The notes under the pieces were generated by a model, which was given only the letters and a program-made list of their open reading frames with translations, made no database searches and had not been told where the DNA came from. From an uncultured Ruegeria sp. (GTDB taxonomy: Bacteria; Pseudomonadota; Alphaproteobacteria; Rhodobacterales; Rhodobacteraceae): a stretch of 64,000 nucleotides of DNA. Where the stretch lies: NCBI RefSeq assembly GCF_947500045.1, contig NZ_CANMQQ010000013.1, positions 62,001 to 126,000 of the forward strand, in the 5' to 3' direction. The translations under genes were made by a program, and so were the position numbers. Each line of letters opens with the position of its first letter. Position 1 is the stretch's first letter. Of this stretch, positions 52,835 through 61,768 are shown one piece after another.

Positions 52835-53931
52835 ATCGCCACCTCGCCGGACAGGCGGTTCGGCGCGCTAGGCATGTAGGTCTTGCCCTTCTGCTTGGCA
52901 CGCACCTGCCCGCGCGAAGGCGTGCCGATCCAAAATTCTGTGAACTCGGTGATGACACGCCGGATGGGAACTTCGACCCGCCACGCCAGCGAAAACATCC
53001 TGTTCTCGGCATCGATCAGCAGTGTGTCGGGCAGCGCGGTTGTCTCCAGTGCCTTTTCCCAGTCGCGCCAGATAGTCAGCGGTAATCGGGTGTCAGGCAG
53101 GTAAAACGCCTCTTTGCCGCGTGGTGTCAGGTTGACCAATACCACCTGTGTTCCGCCTACAGGAAAGTCGATCTGCTGGTCGGACGCGGTTTGTTGATAG
53201 TACCGCTCATCAAAATCAGCGGGCAGAAACGGGAACACATTGTCTTTCCAGTCATCGTCATAGGTTCCGCCAAAGCGCTGCCGTTCAGGTGAAACGCGCG
53301 ATATCGGACCCAGAGCCATGGGTCTGTAGTCTTCATAGGGCGAGGTGACAGGTGCTCCGATCTCTTCAGTGTTTGGAAGGGGTGTACCGCTAAGATGCGA
53401 TTGATTTTTCACACTGGCAAACCCCTGTCCAACCGGGTTGGCAAGGTAGACAGGGGGCAGTGCGTCATCGGGGTCCAGCGTGCAGGCGCCGCCGAATGCG
53501 GTGTCATAGCTGAAGGGTGCACGGGTGAAGGGAACAGGATCCGTCGCAGTAATTGCGGGACCAACCACCTGCCATTCACGATGGCCGGTGACATTGAAGG
53601 TCTTTGCCATTGCGCCAACCTTCAGCCCGACCTGTACCTTTTCGGCAGGCTTGCCGCCCGGCGCATAGGCCGCCCCGTTCAGAACCACATCGCAACGGCC
53701 CTTGCGAAAGGCATAGTCGGTCTCCCATGTGGTGGCCGAATATCCCGGTTCGCCGCCAAACTCATCCGCCATCACCAGAGGGGTCTGTTTTGGCATCGGT
53801 ACTGGAGGCTGGTCCGAGTGGTCAGGAAAGCCGAACGTGCCTTTGACCACCAGTGACAGGTATTCGCGCCCGGCCACGTCCATGCCCATCGTGATGCCGA
53901 AGACAAAGTTGGTTTTGTTGTAAACCAGCAT
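52831..53931 (-). CDS. DUF2169-family T6SS effector chaperone/adaptor
   Basis: 366 residues (ATG 53931 after AGGTG; a GTG at 53940 directly follows the clpV stop). DUF2169 signature: TMGMDVAGREYLSLVVKGTF near the start, DEFGGEPGYSATTWETDYAF, GKPAEKVQVGLKVG, PVPFTRAPFSYDTAFGG, RYYQQTASDQQ and LVNLTPRG. DUF2169 proteins are T6SS accessory proteins commonly linked to DUF4150/PAAR effectors and thought to act in loading. Its neighbours, clpV upstream and the thiolase-like and effector genes downstream, agree. Confidence 0.82.
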   Translation of the reverse strand: MLVYNKTNFVFGITMGMDVAGREYLSLVVKGTFGFPDHSDQPPVPMPKQTPLVMADEFGGEPGYSATTWETDYAFRKGRCDVVLNGAAYAPGGKPAEKVQVGLKVGAMAKTFNVTGHREWQVVGPAITATDPVPFTRAPFSYDTAFGGACTLDPDDALPPVYLANPVGQGFASVKNQSHLSGTPLPNTEEIGAPVTSPYEDYRPMALGPISRVSPERQRFGGTYDDDWKDNVFPFLPADFDERYYQQTASDQQIDFPVGGTQVVLVNLTPRGKEAFYLPDTRLPLTIWRDWEKALETTALPDTLLIDAENRMFSLAWRVEVPIRRVITEFTEFWIGTPSRGQVRAKQKGKTYMPSAPNRLSGEVAM

Positions 53932-53940
53932 CTTCGACAC

Positions 53941-56652
53941 CTATTTGAATGTATAGGTGAACCCGTCCGGGCCGCCAGCTATGGTTACCGACTCCAATTC
54001 GGCTCCTTCTAGGGAATAGTTTAGGATCTGGCGGCTCAGTTCCGGCAATAGGGTATTGGTCAGGATCGCATCGATCATGCGGCCACCGCTTTCGATCTCG
54101 GTGCAGCGGTCCTTGATCACCTGCATCGCGCTGGGATCAATAGTCAATTCAGCGCCGTAACCTTCGCCCAGCCGTTTGGCAATACCGCGCAATTTGTGCC
54201 CCGCGATGGCTTCGATCATCGAATCCGACAGCGGATAATAAGGGATAGTGACCACGCGTCCCAACAAAGCAGCGGGGAACACGTTCAGCAGCGGCGCGCG
54301 CAGCGCTGCGGTCAGATCTTCCATATCAGCGTCTTTGTTGCCATCGTCAGTCATTGCCATGATCTCGTCCGAACCGACGTTCGATGTCAGCAGGATCAGG
54401 GTGTTCTTGAAGTCGATCCGGCGCCCCTCGCTGTCATCCATCATGCCCTTGTCGAAGACCTGAAAGAAAATCTCGTGCACGTCGGAATGGGCTTTTTCAA
54501 CCTCGTCTAGCAGAACAACCGAATAGGGGCGGCGGCGCACGGCTTCGGTCAGGATACCGCCCTTGCCATATCCGACGTATCCCGGCGGCGCACCTTTGAG
54601 GGTCGAGACGGTATGCGCTTCCTGAAACTCGCTCATGTTGATGGAAATCAGGTTGCCTTCGCCGCCATACATCAGATCGGCCAAAGCCAATGCGGTTTCG
54701 GTTTTTCCGACCCCGGAAGGACCGCACAGCATAAATACTCCAACAGGTTTTTCCGGTGCGCCAAGTCCAGCGGTGGCGGTTTGAATGCGGTTGGCGATCA
54801 TCTCCATCGCGTGGTCCTGACCGACGACACGTTCTGCCATGGTCGAGGCCAAGGATAGCGCGCGTTCGCTCTGGCTGGACAGCATCCTGCCCATGGGAAT
54901 ACCGGTCCAGTCTTGCACTACGGCGGCTACGGCCTGCTTGTCGACTGATGGCAGGATCAGCGGTGTCTCGCCCTGCGCTTCGGTCAGTTGGGCCATCTTT
55001 TGGCGTAGCTCTGTCAGCGCCGCCTCACGATCGAAAGGTACGGCTTCAGTTTCAGCGGGATCAGGTTCCGGCTCATCCTCGCCGGCCTCAAGTTCGGCAC
55101 CGGTTTCATCCAGCACAGCGCCCGAAGCGCGCAGCTGGCCGCGCAGCTCCAGTATATCCTTGACCAGTGTCTGTTCCGCCTCCCACCGGGTATTGGCAGC
55201 CTCTAGCTGGTCTTTGGCCGCTGCGATTTCGGCATCTACATCCGATTTGCGTTCGTCGATATCGATGCCGATCTCGCCCTCGCGATCGATAATTCCGGCT
55301 TCGATCTCCAGCGCGGCCAGACGCCGTTCTATGTCGTCAACTTCGGCCGGTGTGGCATGTTGCGATACCGCCACCCGTGCACAGGCCGTATCCAGTAGCG
55401 AGATCGCCTTGTCGGGTAATTGGCGGCTGGGAATGTAACGATGCGAAAGTTTGACCGAGGCTTCGATTGCCTCGTCCAGCACTTCGACCTGATGGTGTTT
55501 TTCCAGCACACCCGTCACGCCCCGGCACATCAGTATTGCCTTGTCTTCGGAGGGCTCATCGATCTTGACTACTTGAAAGCGGCGGGTGAGGGCAGGGTCG
55601 GGTTCGATATGTTGTTTGTATTCGGCCCAAGTCGTGGCCGCGACCGTGCGAAGTTCGCCCCGTGCCAATGCCGGTTTTAGCAAGTTGGCTGCATCACCGG
55701 TTCCCGCCGCACCCCCTGCGCCGATCAGCGTATGTGCCTCGTCAATGAACAGGATGATAGGTGTATCTGAGCTCTGTACCTCGTCAATCACGGCTTTCAG
55801 GCGTTTTTCAAATTCGCCCTTGACCGAGGCCCCGGCCTGCATCAATCCAATATCCAGCATGTGCAGGTCTACATTCCGCAGTTGCGGCGGCACGTCACCG
55901 CGCGCCAGGCGCTGGGCGAACCCTTCGACCACTGCAGTTTTGCCAACACCTGCCTCACCGGTCAGGATCGGGTTATTTTGCTTGCGGCGCATCAGGATGT
56001 CGATGATCTGACGGATTTCTGGATCACGTCCGACAACCGGGTCCATTGCCCCATCGCGTGCGCGTTGGGTCAGATTGGTCGCATATTTCTCAAGTGAAGA
56101 CTCGCCGCTGCGGGCTGGTTTGCGTGGCGCGTCGGACGCCCCCTCGGGTTCAGTCCGTTCCAGCGAGGCGGCCAGAAGATCGTCAAGCTGTGCCGCCAAT
56201 GCTGCCGGGTCCAGCTTGTCAAATTCAAGGCTTATCTTGAACAACAGCCCTTCAAGCACCGGAACCTGCAATGCGCCCAGCAACACATAGGCCGATCGCA
56301 CAGTGTCATCACCAAATTCCAGCGACCCGAAATTCCAGGCCTCTTGAATGGCGCGGAAAATATGGTCCGAGAACTCCTCGACTGAGCTGGCTCCATGTGG
56401 CAGCGCATCGGTGGCCCGCAACATGTCGCCAGTCAGTTTGTGACGGTCGACACCCGCTGCATCCAGTAGGATATCCATGTCGGACCGTTCAGAATCCGCT
56501 AGACCAGTGATGAAATGGACAAGTTCTACATAAGGGTTTCCGCGTCGCTTCGCGGCCTGCGCCGCGCCTGAAAACGCCGTAAGACAGATCGGATTAAGCT
56601 TGCCGACAAGTTCTTTACGCTTGACGGTTTCCTGAGATCTGTGTGGTGCCAT
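53941..56652 (-). CDS. clpV: ClpV/TssH sheath-disassembly AAA+ ATPase
   Basis: 903 residues from ATG 56652 (GGGGGC upstream). The Clp N-domain is LVGKLNPICLTAFSGAAQAAKRRGNPYVELVHF. AAA1 has Walker A GEAGVGKT near 233 and IILFIDEAHTLIGAG, then a coiled middle domain; AAA2 has GPSGVGKTETAL near 645, VVLLDEVEKAHSDV and GRRIDFKNTLILLTSNVG. The C-terminal D2-small domain is present. ClpV recycles contracted TssBC sheaths. The Gly/Glu-rich inter-domain segment (ETGAELEAGEDEPEPDPAET) is a mild oddity. It heads the clpV-DUF2169-thiolase-effector-immunity operon and is divergent from ppkA. Confidence 0.93.
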   Translation of the reverse strand: MAPHRSQETVKRKELVGKLNPICLTAFSGAAQAAKRRGNPYVELVHFITGLADSERSDMDILLDAAGVDRHKLTGDMLRATDALPHGASSVEEFSDHIFRAIQEAWNFGSLEFGDDTVRSAYVLLGALQVPVLEGLLFKISLEFDKLDPAALAAQLDDLLAASLERTEPEGASDAPRKPARSGESSLEKYATNLTQRARDGAMDPVVGRDPEIRQIIDILMRRKQNNPILTGEAGVGKTAVVEGFAQRLARGDVPPQLRNVDLHMLDIGLMQAGASVKGEFEKRLKAVIDEVQSSDTPIILFIDEAHTLIGAGGAAGTGDAANLLKPALARGELRTVAATTWAEYKQHIEPDPALTRRFQVVKIDEPSEDKAILMCRGVTGVLEKHHQVEVLDEAIEASVKLSHRYIPSRQLPDKAISLLDTACARVAVSQHATPAEVDDIERRLAALEIEAGIIDREGEIGIDIDERKSDVDAEIAAAKDQLEAANTRWEAEQTLVKDILELRGQLRASGAVLDETGAELEAGEDEPEPDPAETEAVPFDREAALTELRQKMAQLTEAQGETPLILPSVDKQAVAAVVQDWTGIPMGRMLSSQSERALSLASTMAERVVGQDHAMEMIANRIQTATAGLGAPEKPVGVFMLCGPSGVGKTETALALADLMYGGEGNLISINMSEFQEAHTVSTLKGAPPGYVGYGKGGILTEAVRRRPYSVVLLDEVEKAHSDVHEIFFQVFDKGMMDDSEGRRIDFKNTLILLTSNVGSDEIMAMTDDGNKDADMEDLTAALRAPLLNVFPAALLGRVVTIPYYPLSDSMIEAIAGHKLRGIAKRLGEGYGAELTIDPSAMQVIKDRCTEIESGGRMIDAILTNTLLPELSRQILNYSLEGAELESVTIAGGPDGFTYTFK

Positions 56653-56784
56653 ATACTGCCCCCAAATTTCGAAAAATTTTAAATTCTCTGAAAAAAACAA
56701 ATCGGTATAGTTGATTAAGTATAATCTAAATCCGGAATTGAATCGATAGTTTTGACAATGGCTTAGATTCCGCGGGGCGCGTTG
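56653..56784. promoter_or_regulatory. Divergent clpV / ppkA promoter region
   Basis: 132 A+T-rich bases between the two starts. In the ppkA direction a consensus-like TATAAT (56720-56725) is visible without a good -35 box. In the clpV direction TTGTCA (56753-56758) is a -35 candidate. No strong palindrome was seen. Confidence 0.35.
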
Positions 56785-58917
56785 ATGATAGATCCAATGC
56801 CAGGTGACATTTTTCAGACCGGTCAGGTTCTGAACAATACCTACGAGATTCTGGGCGTTCTGGGCCGGGGCGGGACCGGCGAGGTTTATTTGGCTCGTAA
56901 TCGGGTTGTGGATCGCAAGGTGGCGATTAAGGCGTTGAACTCACAATTCTCGGGTAACGCTGATTATGTCGAGCTGATGAAGCGCGAGGAAGAGATGCGC
57001 AACATCGTGCATGATGCCGTGGTGCGCTATTCGGAATGCTCGATGTCGGACCAGAACCACGTGTTTCTGGTTATGGAGTTTGTCGACGGGACCTCACTGA
57101 ACGATCTGATGATGGAGCGCCGGGTCGAAGACCGGGAACTGTTGATCGTAGCGCATCGGGTGCTGGAAGGTCTGGTACAGGTGCACCACAATGGTATTGT
57201 GCATCGCGATCTCAGCCCTGACAACATCATCCTGCGCGACGATGACCCCGAACGGGCGACGATTATCGATTTTGGTATCGCCAAAGACACGACCGCAGGT
57301 GCACGTACGATCGTGGGCAATGAGTTTGCGGGTAAATATGAATACGCCGCGCCCGAGCAATTGGAAGGGCGCGCCGAACGCAGGACAGACCTGTATTCGC
57401 TTGGGGCGTCGCTTTTGGCGGCGGCGCGGCAGGAAATACCATTTCCCGGTTCCACGCCCGGCGAGATTATTCGCCGAAAGCAACAACCGCTGGACACGTC
57501 AGGGCTCGGTGATGATCTGCGGCGGTTGATCGAATGGTTGTCTGCACCTGATTTGGACGATCGTCCCGACGATGCGTCTGAGGCACTAAGTTGGCTTGAC
57601 GGGGTGCTGAAGCCTGCAGGCGGGCGATCCGGTTCTTCACCTGGGCGCGGCGGTGGGTCCCGGAGACCAGCACGCACGCGCGACACGAAGAAAACGGGCA
57701 AAGGCCTGTTGATCGGCCTGCCTGTCGCGCTGATTGCAGCGCTCGGCGGTCTTTGGGTAGCAGGTGTTTTTGATGCGCTGTTCGAACCACCTCTGCCATT
57801 GGCCAGCCCCTACGAGTTGACGGTGGGCACTGCACCAGACGGTAGCGCTGTGCTCAGCAGCTATGCACCGGATCAGGCTGGGGCTGATCTCATCCTTGGC
57901 GGGTTTCAACAAGCGACAGGGCTTGAGGCGGCTGAAGGTGCGGTCACCCTTGCCGATGGTGTCCCTGATCCGGATTGGCCGGCGCAGATGAGCCAGCTTT
58001 TGAACCTTGCCGGCAATCTGGAAAGCTGGGAGCTTTCGGTGTCGGATTCCCGTGCCAACCTGAACGGGGTTGCCTCCAGCATCTCTGCTCGTGGTGCGCT
58101 TGCGGCGCAGTTGGAGCAGTTAGCCAGCACCTCCGGCATTCAGATCACGCAGGACATCGTCGCGGGCCCCCGAGTTCTCTCACGCGCCGCGCTGCAGACG
58201 TCGTTGTCTCGTCTAGGCAGTTGTGGGCCCCTGCAGGCCTCGGCCACGGCGGATGGCACCTATCCGTTGTTCGATACCATTACGATTACAGGCGATCTGG
58301 CAAACGGATCGGATCAGGATAATATCAAACGTGCGTTGGGTCCTGTTATCGGCGACCGGAACCTGCGTTTCGACACAACTGTACTGAACGAAGAACTCTG
58401 TGCAATTCGTGCGGTATTACCGGATGTCCCTTCTGCCAACCTGTCGATCTGGCTGGGGGATGGTGCCACTGGCGCGCCGTCGTTAAGTGGTGTTTTTCGC
58501 ACCAGTGAAAACCCGGTGGTCGAGGTGCATATGCCGGAATCGATAACCGAGGGTTCTTTGTGGGTCATGGTCGTCGACAATACGGGCACAGTGTTCCATG
58601 TGCTGCCAAACGTGAACCGGACCGACCATGACATTGCCAATTTGGGCGAGATGAAGAATGGGGTTCGGCAAGTGCGGGTTCTTCATTCAATCGAAGAGTT
58701 CAAGGAAGACAACTCGCGCCTGGCGATCCGTGTCAACGAGGGTGATTACGGAAAGACAGAAGTAATCGCGATCCTCAGCCGTTCGAACTTGTTCGATCTG
58801 CGCCGTCCCCGCGATGAAAGCGTAACTTCGGTTGCAGAGGCGCTGGCTGGTGCAATTGATGGTCGCGAAGGAGAGATCATCGGTGTTGCCAGCCGGATCA
58901 TTGATGCCCGTCCCTAA
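56785..58917 (+). CDS. ppkA: PpkA-type transmembrane Ser/Thr kinase
   Basis: 710 residues. The kinase domain (about 20-275) has glycine loop GRGGTGEVYLAR, VAIK (K49), HRDLSPDN (D142), DFGIAK (D162) and APEQ. A basic linker leads to one TM helix (about 307-330, LLIGLPVALIAALGGLWVAGVF). The periplasmic part includes BON-like repeats (ESWELSVSDSRANLNGVASS) and a C-terminal DUF4384-like region (GSLWVMVVDNTGTVFHVLPN). PpkA phosphorylates the FHA protein on threonine in response to envelope signals. Its TagR-type regulators may be the FGE proteins encoded at 22999 and 23694. It converges on the caspase gene with 6 bases between stops. Confidence 0.9.
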   Translation: MIDPMPGDIFQTGQVLNNTYEILGVLGRGGTGEVYLARNRVVDRKVAIKALNSQFSGNADYVELMKREEEMRNIVHDAVVRYSECSMSDQNHVFLVMEFVDGTSLNDLMMERRVEDRELLIVAHRVLEGLVQVHHNGIVHRDLSPDNIILRDDDPERATIIDFGIAKDTTAGARTIVGNEFAGKYEYAAPEQLEGRAERRTDLYSLGASLLAAARQEIPFPGSTPGEIIRRKQQPLDTSGLGDDLRRLIEWLSAPDLDDRPDDASEALSWLDGVLKPAGGRSGSSPGRGGGSRRPARTRDTKKTGKGLLIGLPVALIAALGGLWVAGVFDALFEPPLPLASPYELTVGTAPDGSAVLSSYAPDQAGADLILGGFQQATGLEAAEGAVTLADGVPDPDWPAQMSQLLNLAGNLESWELSVSDSRANLNGVASSISARGALAAQLEQLASTSGIQITQDIVAGPRVLSRAALQTSLSRLGSCGPLQASATADGTYPLFDTITITGDLANGSDQDNIKRALGPVIGDRNLRFDTTVLNEELCAIRAVLPDVPSANLSIWLGDGATGAPSLSGVFRTSENPVVEVHMPESITEGSLWVMVVDNTGTVFHVLPNVNRTDHDIANLGEMKNGVRQVRVLHSIEEFKEDNSRLAIRVNEGDYGKTEVIAILSRSNLFDLRRPRDESVTSVAEALAGAIDGREGEIIGVASRIIDARP

Positions 58918-58923
58918 GGTTGA

Positions 58924-61254
58924 TCAGAACAGATCGAAGCGCACCGGATTGATGGCCCAATAAACCCGCGCCGCCAGGATAAGCCGTTCTTTGGGGTCAT
59001 TCAGTGCCGCTGTTGATATCGGTACACCGTGCGCGATTGCAACGTCTTCAAGTGCCTTCTTGGTTGCTGGACCGACCTGACCGTCGACAGCCACGTTTTG
59101 CCCCAGTTCATTCAGCGCCATTTGTAGGGCTCTATCCTGCGCCACAGCCGGCAAACTATTCAATTGATCGCGTGCCTGCCCTGCCGCCTCGGCATCCGCT
59201 AAGAGCGAGGCCTTGGCCGCACGCAAGGCCGCGTCTGCCTGGCCTTTACCCGAAACCTGACCGTCAAGGATAATATAAGCGCCGTTCGCACCGCCCCACG
59301 CATCGCCCCGTGCCAGCGAAGCATCATACCAGTCCAGCGCCTCGGATTTTGTCCGTCCCGGCAATTGGCCGCGCAAAATCATTCGCGCCACGCTGGCAGG
59401 TGCAGTCGGATGTCCCCCCTCAGCAGCAGCCAGAAAATACTCAAGCGCCTTGTCATTATCGACGGGATTGCCCCCAAGCCCGTTCAGCGCGACATAAGCA
59501 AGGTTGTTGTACCCATAGATATCTTTGCGCAGCTCGGACGCCCGCAAATAGCGCATCCCGCGTTCAGGGATATAGTGCTCAGAGTCTTCGCGTAGGAAAT
59601 ACAGACCAAGTTCGTTCATTGAGAACGTATGGCCCAGTTCGACCGAACGTTCGAGCAGCTCAAATCCGCGTTGTTTGGCTTCTTGAGTTTTCCCTTCCCG
59701 CAGCAGCTTTTTGCCCAGCCTGTGCATCGCATAGGGATCCTGCTCGGCAGTTCCTTGTTCCAGCAATTCCAGCGCCATTTGCGGATCAAGAGGGATGCGC
59801 GTGACATCACGGTCGATCCGCTCGGAATCCAGCAATACGGCAAGGGCGAACTTAGCGCGAATATGACCGGCCTGCGCTGCTGCAGATATATTGGCATAAG
59901 CATCGCTTAGCTGTCCGGCGGCCTGCTGAACGCGACCCAATTGATAGCGGAACCGCGCATTGTCGGGGTTGGCGGCAACGGCAGCACGGCACGCTTCCAG
60001 CCCTTTGGTTATGTTGATCTCGTTCGGTAGCCGGAATACCCCCACGCCATTCAAGTCCAGCGCATCGCCGGCTTCCAGATCGCAAGGGTTCATGTTTAGT
60101 TTAAGTGACACATCAACCCGCTGACGCTGCTGGCCTGTGGTGACAACTTCAACTGTGAATGTATCCTCAACATCTGAGGTGATGATATCAACCGCCCGGA
60201 TGTCAGAGATTTCTGGGGTGTAATTGATTGCACCGCTCTGCTGCCCGCCACCAATGGCGATCACGCCTTGTTCGGGTCGCTCAACCAATTGAACCGTGTC
60301 GATATCGGTTCCCAGAGCTTGTTCCAAAAGTTGGGATAGCGGTACGTTTTTATCGAATTGCCGGGTCAGATCCAGCGACCGCGAGATTGTCGCCTGAGGG
60401 GGTTCCTCCGTTGGTTCGGCTTGCGATTGCGCAAGATAGAAGGGTTTAACCAGCGTTGAACTTTCCCAGGGGATTTGCTGCCCATCGGTCGAACTGTGCA
60501 CCTGTTCGCGAATAACCGGGAACAAGGCCTGAATATTCTCGAACGGTGAATTGCGTGCTGTTTCGAGAACCGCGGCAGTGTAGGGGCTGTTCTGACCCGA
60601 GGCCCCATCGCTGGCAACTGCACCTGGTGAGGTTGAATACGCAACAAGTGAATTCAGTGGTGTTCGGAATACATCAAACCCGGTGCGCGTTTCGAACAAG
60701 TTAGCATCGAGATCAGCCGCCAGCCGAATATCGCTGAATGGGTTATCTCGACAAGAATCCAGGATAGCTACATGAGCGGAACTGCGGGCTGATAGGGTAT
60801 CGATCACCCGGTCCAGTGTCATTGTGGCGAGGGGGACATCATAGATACTTTCGAATTTGGCATCGACGGGCAGCAGATAATTACGCCGCCCGATTTGGAT
60901 ACCATGCCCGGCATAGTAAAATAGCACATTGGCAGAGTCGGGAATATTTAGAACGGCGGTGCGCAGCAATTCCTCGAATTCGCGCTTCTCAAGGTCATAT
61001 CCGTCATAAACCTTGAAATTGAACTCGCGAAGTAAAGCCGCAATATCCTGTGCATCTTTGCGTGCATTGGCAAGGTCACCGACATTCATGTAGTCCTGAT
61101 TGCCGATCACGATCGCGATGCGCGGCGCGATTGGCGTTTGTATCGACGTGTCAGTAGTGGATTGAGCCAGCGCCGGATTTATCCAGAGACATAAGGCGAG
61201 TAGTCCGCAAAGAACCCGAGCTTTCAGATTGTATCTGAATATGCGTGGACCCAC
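58924..61254 (-). CDS. Second periplasmic caspase-like protein with Sel1 repeats and peptidoglycan-binding end
   Basis: 776 residues from GTG 61254, 4 bases after the lipoprotein stop; further in-frame starts upstream fall in that gene's Gly-codon tract and are rejected. The signal peptide ends CLWINPALAQS. The caspase domain has His117 in YYAGHGIQ and Cys168 in ILDSCRDNP, the same 51-residue spacing as the protein encoded at 21215. The middle region (PLSQLLEQALGTDIDTVQL, SLKLNMNPCDLEAGD) is unassigned, then Sel1-like repeats (MHRLGKKLLREGKTQEA, YNNLAYVALNGLGG) and a PG-binding-like end (VDGQVGPATKKALEDV). A T6SS envelope or signalling role is inferred. Confidence 0.75.
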   Translation of the reverse strand: MGPRIFRYNLKARVLCGLLALCLWINPALAQSTTDTSIQTPIAPRIAIVIGNQDYMNVGDLANARKDAQDIAALLREFNFKVYDGYDLEKREFEELLRTAVLNIPDSANVLFYYAGHGIQIGRRNYLLPVDAKFESIYDVPLATMTLDRVIDTLSARSSAHVAILDSCRDNPFSDIRLAADLDANLFETRTGFDVFRTPLNSLVAYSTSPGAVASDGASGQNSPYTAAVLETARNSPFENIQALFPVIREQVHSSTDGQQIPWESSTLVKPFYLAQSQAEPTEEPPQATISRSLDLTRQFDKNVPLSQLLEQALGTDIDTVQLVERPEQGVIAIGGGQQSGAINYTPEISDIRAVDIITSDVEDTFTVEVVTTGQQRQRVDVSLKLNMNPCDLEAGDALDLNGVGVFRLPNEINITKGLEACRAAVAANPDNARFRYQLGRVQQAAGQLSDAYANISAAAQAGHIRAKFALAVLLDSERIDRDVTRIPLDPQMALELLEQGTAEQDPYAMHRLGKKLLREGKTQEAKQRGFELLERSVELGHTFSMNELGLYFLREDSEHYIPERGMRYLRASELRKDIYGYNNLAYVALNGLGGNPVDNDKALEYFLAAAEGGHPTAPASVARMILRGQLPGRTKSEALDWYDASLARGDAWGGANGAYIILDGQVSGKGQADAALRAAKASLLADAEAAGQARDQLNSLPAVAQDRALQMALNELGQNVAVDGQVGPATKKALEDVAIAHGVPISTAALNDPKERLILAARVYWAINPVRFDLF

Positions 61255-61258
61255 GGTT

Positions 61259-61555
61259 TCAACCCCAGCTTCCGCCGCCGCCACCACCAGTACCGCCGCC
61301 GCCACCGCCGCCGCCACTGTTGCCGCCGCCGCCGCCACCATCTCCGCCGCCGTCATCTCCACCACTATTTTCCTCTCGGGCCGAAGTGCTGGATGATTTT
61401 GCCTGCGCCGGTGCGGGTGCAGGTGTCGGTTCGACAACAGGTGCGGGTTGCGGTTCGACTATGGGTTCTTGCTGGCTGGTATCAAGGCCGACCGTATCGC
61501 AGCCAGCTACAATAAGTGTACTGGACAATATTAGCGTGACTGAAACTCGGACCAT
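61259..61555 (-). CDS. Glycine-rich lipoprotein
   Basis: 98 residues. The signal (VSVTLILSSTLIVAGC) ends in lipobox VAGC at C19, so it is probably lipidated. The mature part is a Pro/Glu spacer (EPIVEPQPAPVVEPTPAP) followed by about 33 residues almost all Gly, with Asp, Asn and Ser, ending SWG. AGGGAGGA precedes the ATG at the right distance, which favours this frame over the plus-strand Pro-rich frame. It is tightly followed by the caspase gene. I recognise no family. Confidence 0.65.
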   Translation of the reverse strand: MVRVSVTLILSSTLIVAGCDTVGLDTSQQEPIVEPQPAPVVEPTPAPAPAQAKSSSTSAREENSGGDDGGGDGGGGGGNSGGGGGGGGTGGGGGGSWG

Positions 61556-61768
61556 TGCGGGTCCTCCCTATAGTAAAATGTACCAATATGACATTAACCC
61601 TATTACTAGTAGGCTTAAGCTGTCCAATATTGTTTATCGGAGTCAGCTGTTGACTACAGTGAAGTTGATCACGGTTCTGTTGCTAAAATTCTGTCCGATC
61701 GAAGAAATCACGCCGAACCTGCGGATTAAGCAGCCGGTTCCGTAAGATAACCAACGGACATCCGAGGA
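61556..61768. promoter_or_regulatory. 213-bp A+T-rich region between the repeat protein and the lipoprotein
   Basis: No gene seen. It should hold the promoter of the lipoprotein-caspase unit (read leftward) and the 3' end of the repeat-protein transcript. No clear consensus promoter or terminator was identified. Confidence 0.3.

Noticed and set aside
61258..61437. N-terminal extension of the second caspase gene to 61437
   Set aside because: The added residues are an Ala/Val run translated from the lipoprotein's glycine codons in another frame; the GTG at 61254 leads straight into a signal peptide.
61245..61745. Plus-strand 166-codon frame with long proline runs
   Set aside because: It is the complement of the glycine tract of the minus-strand lipoprotein, which has a lipobox and a strong ribosome-binding site; the proline runs are a by-product.
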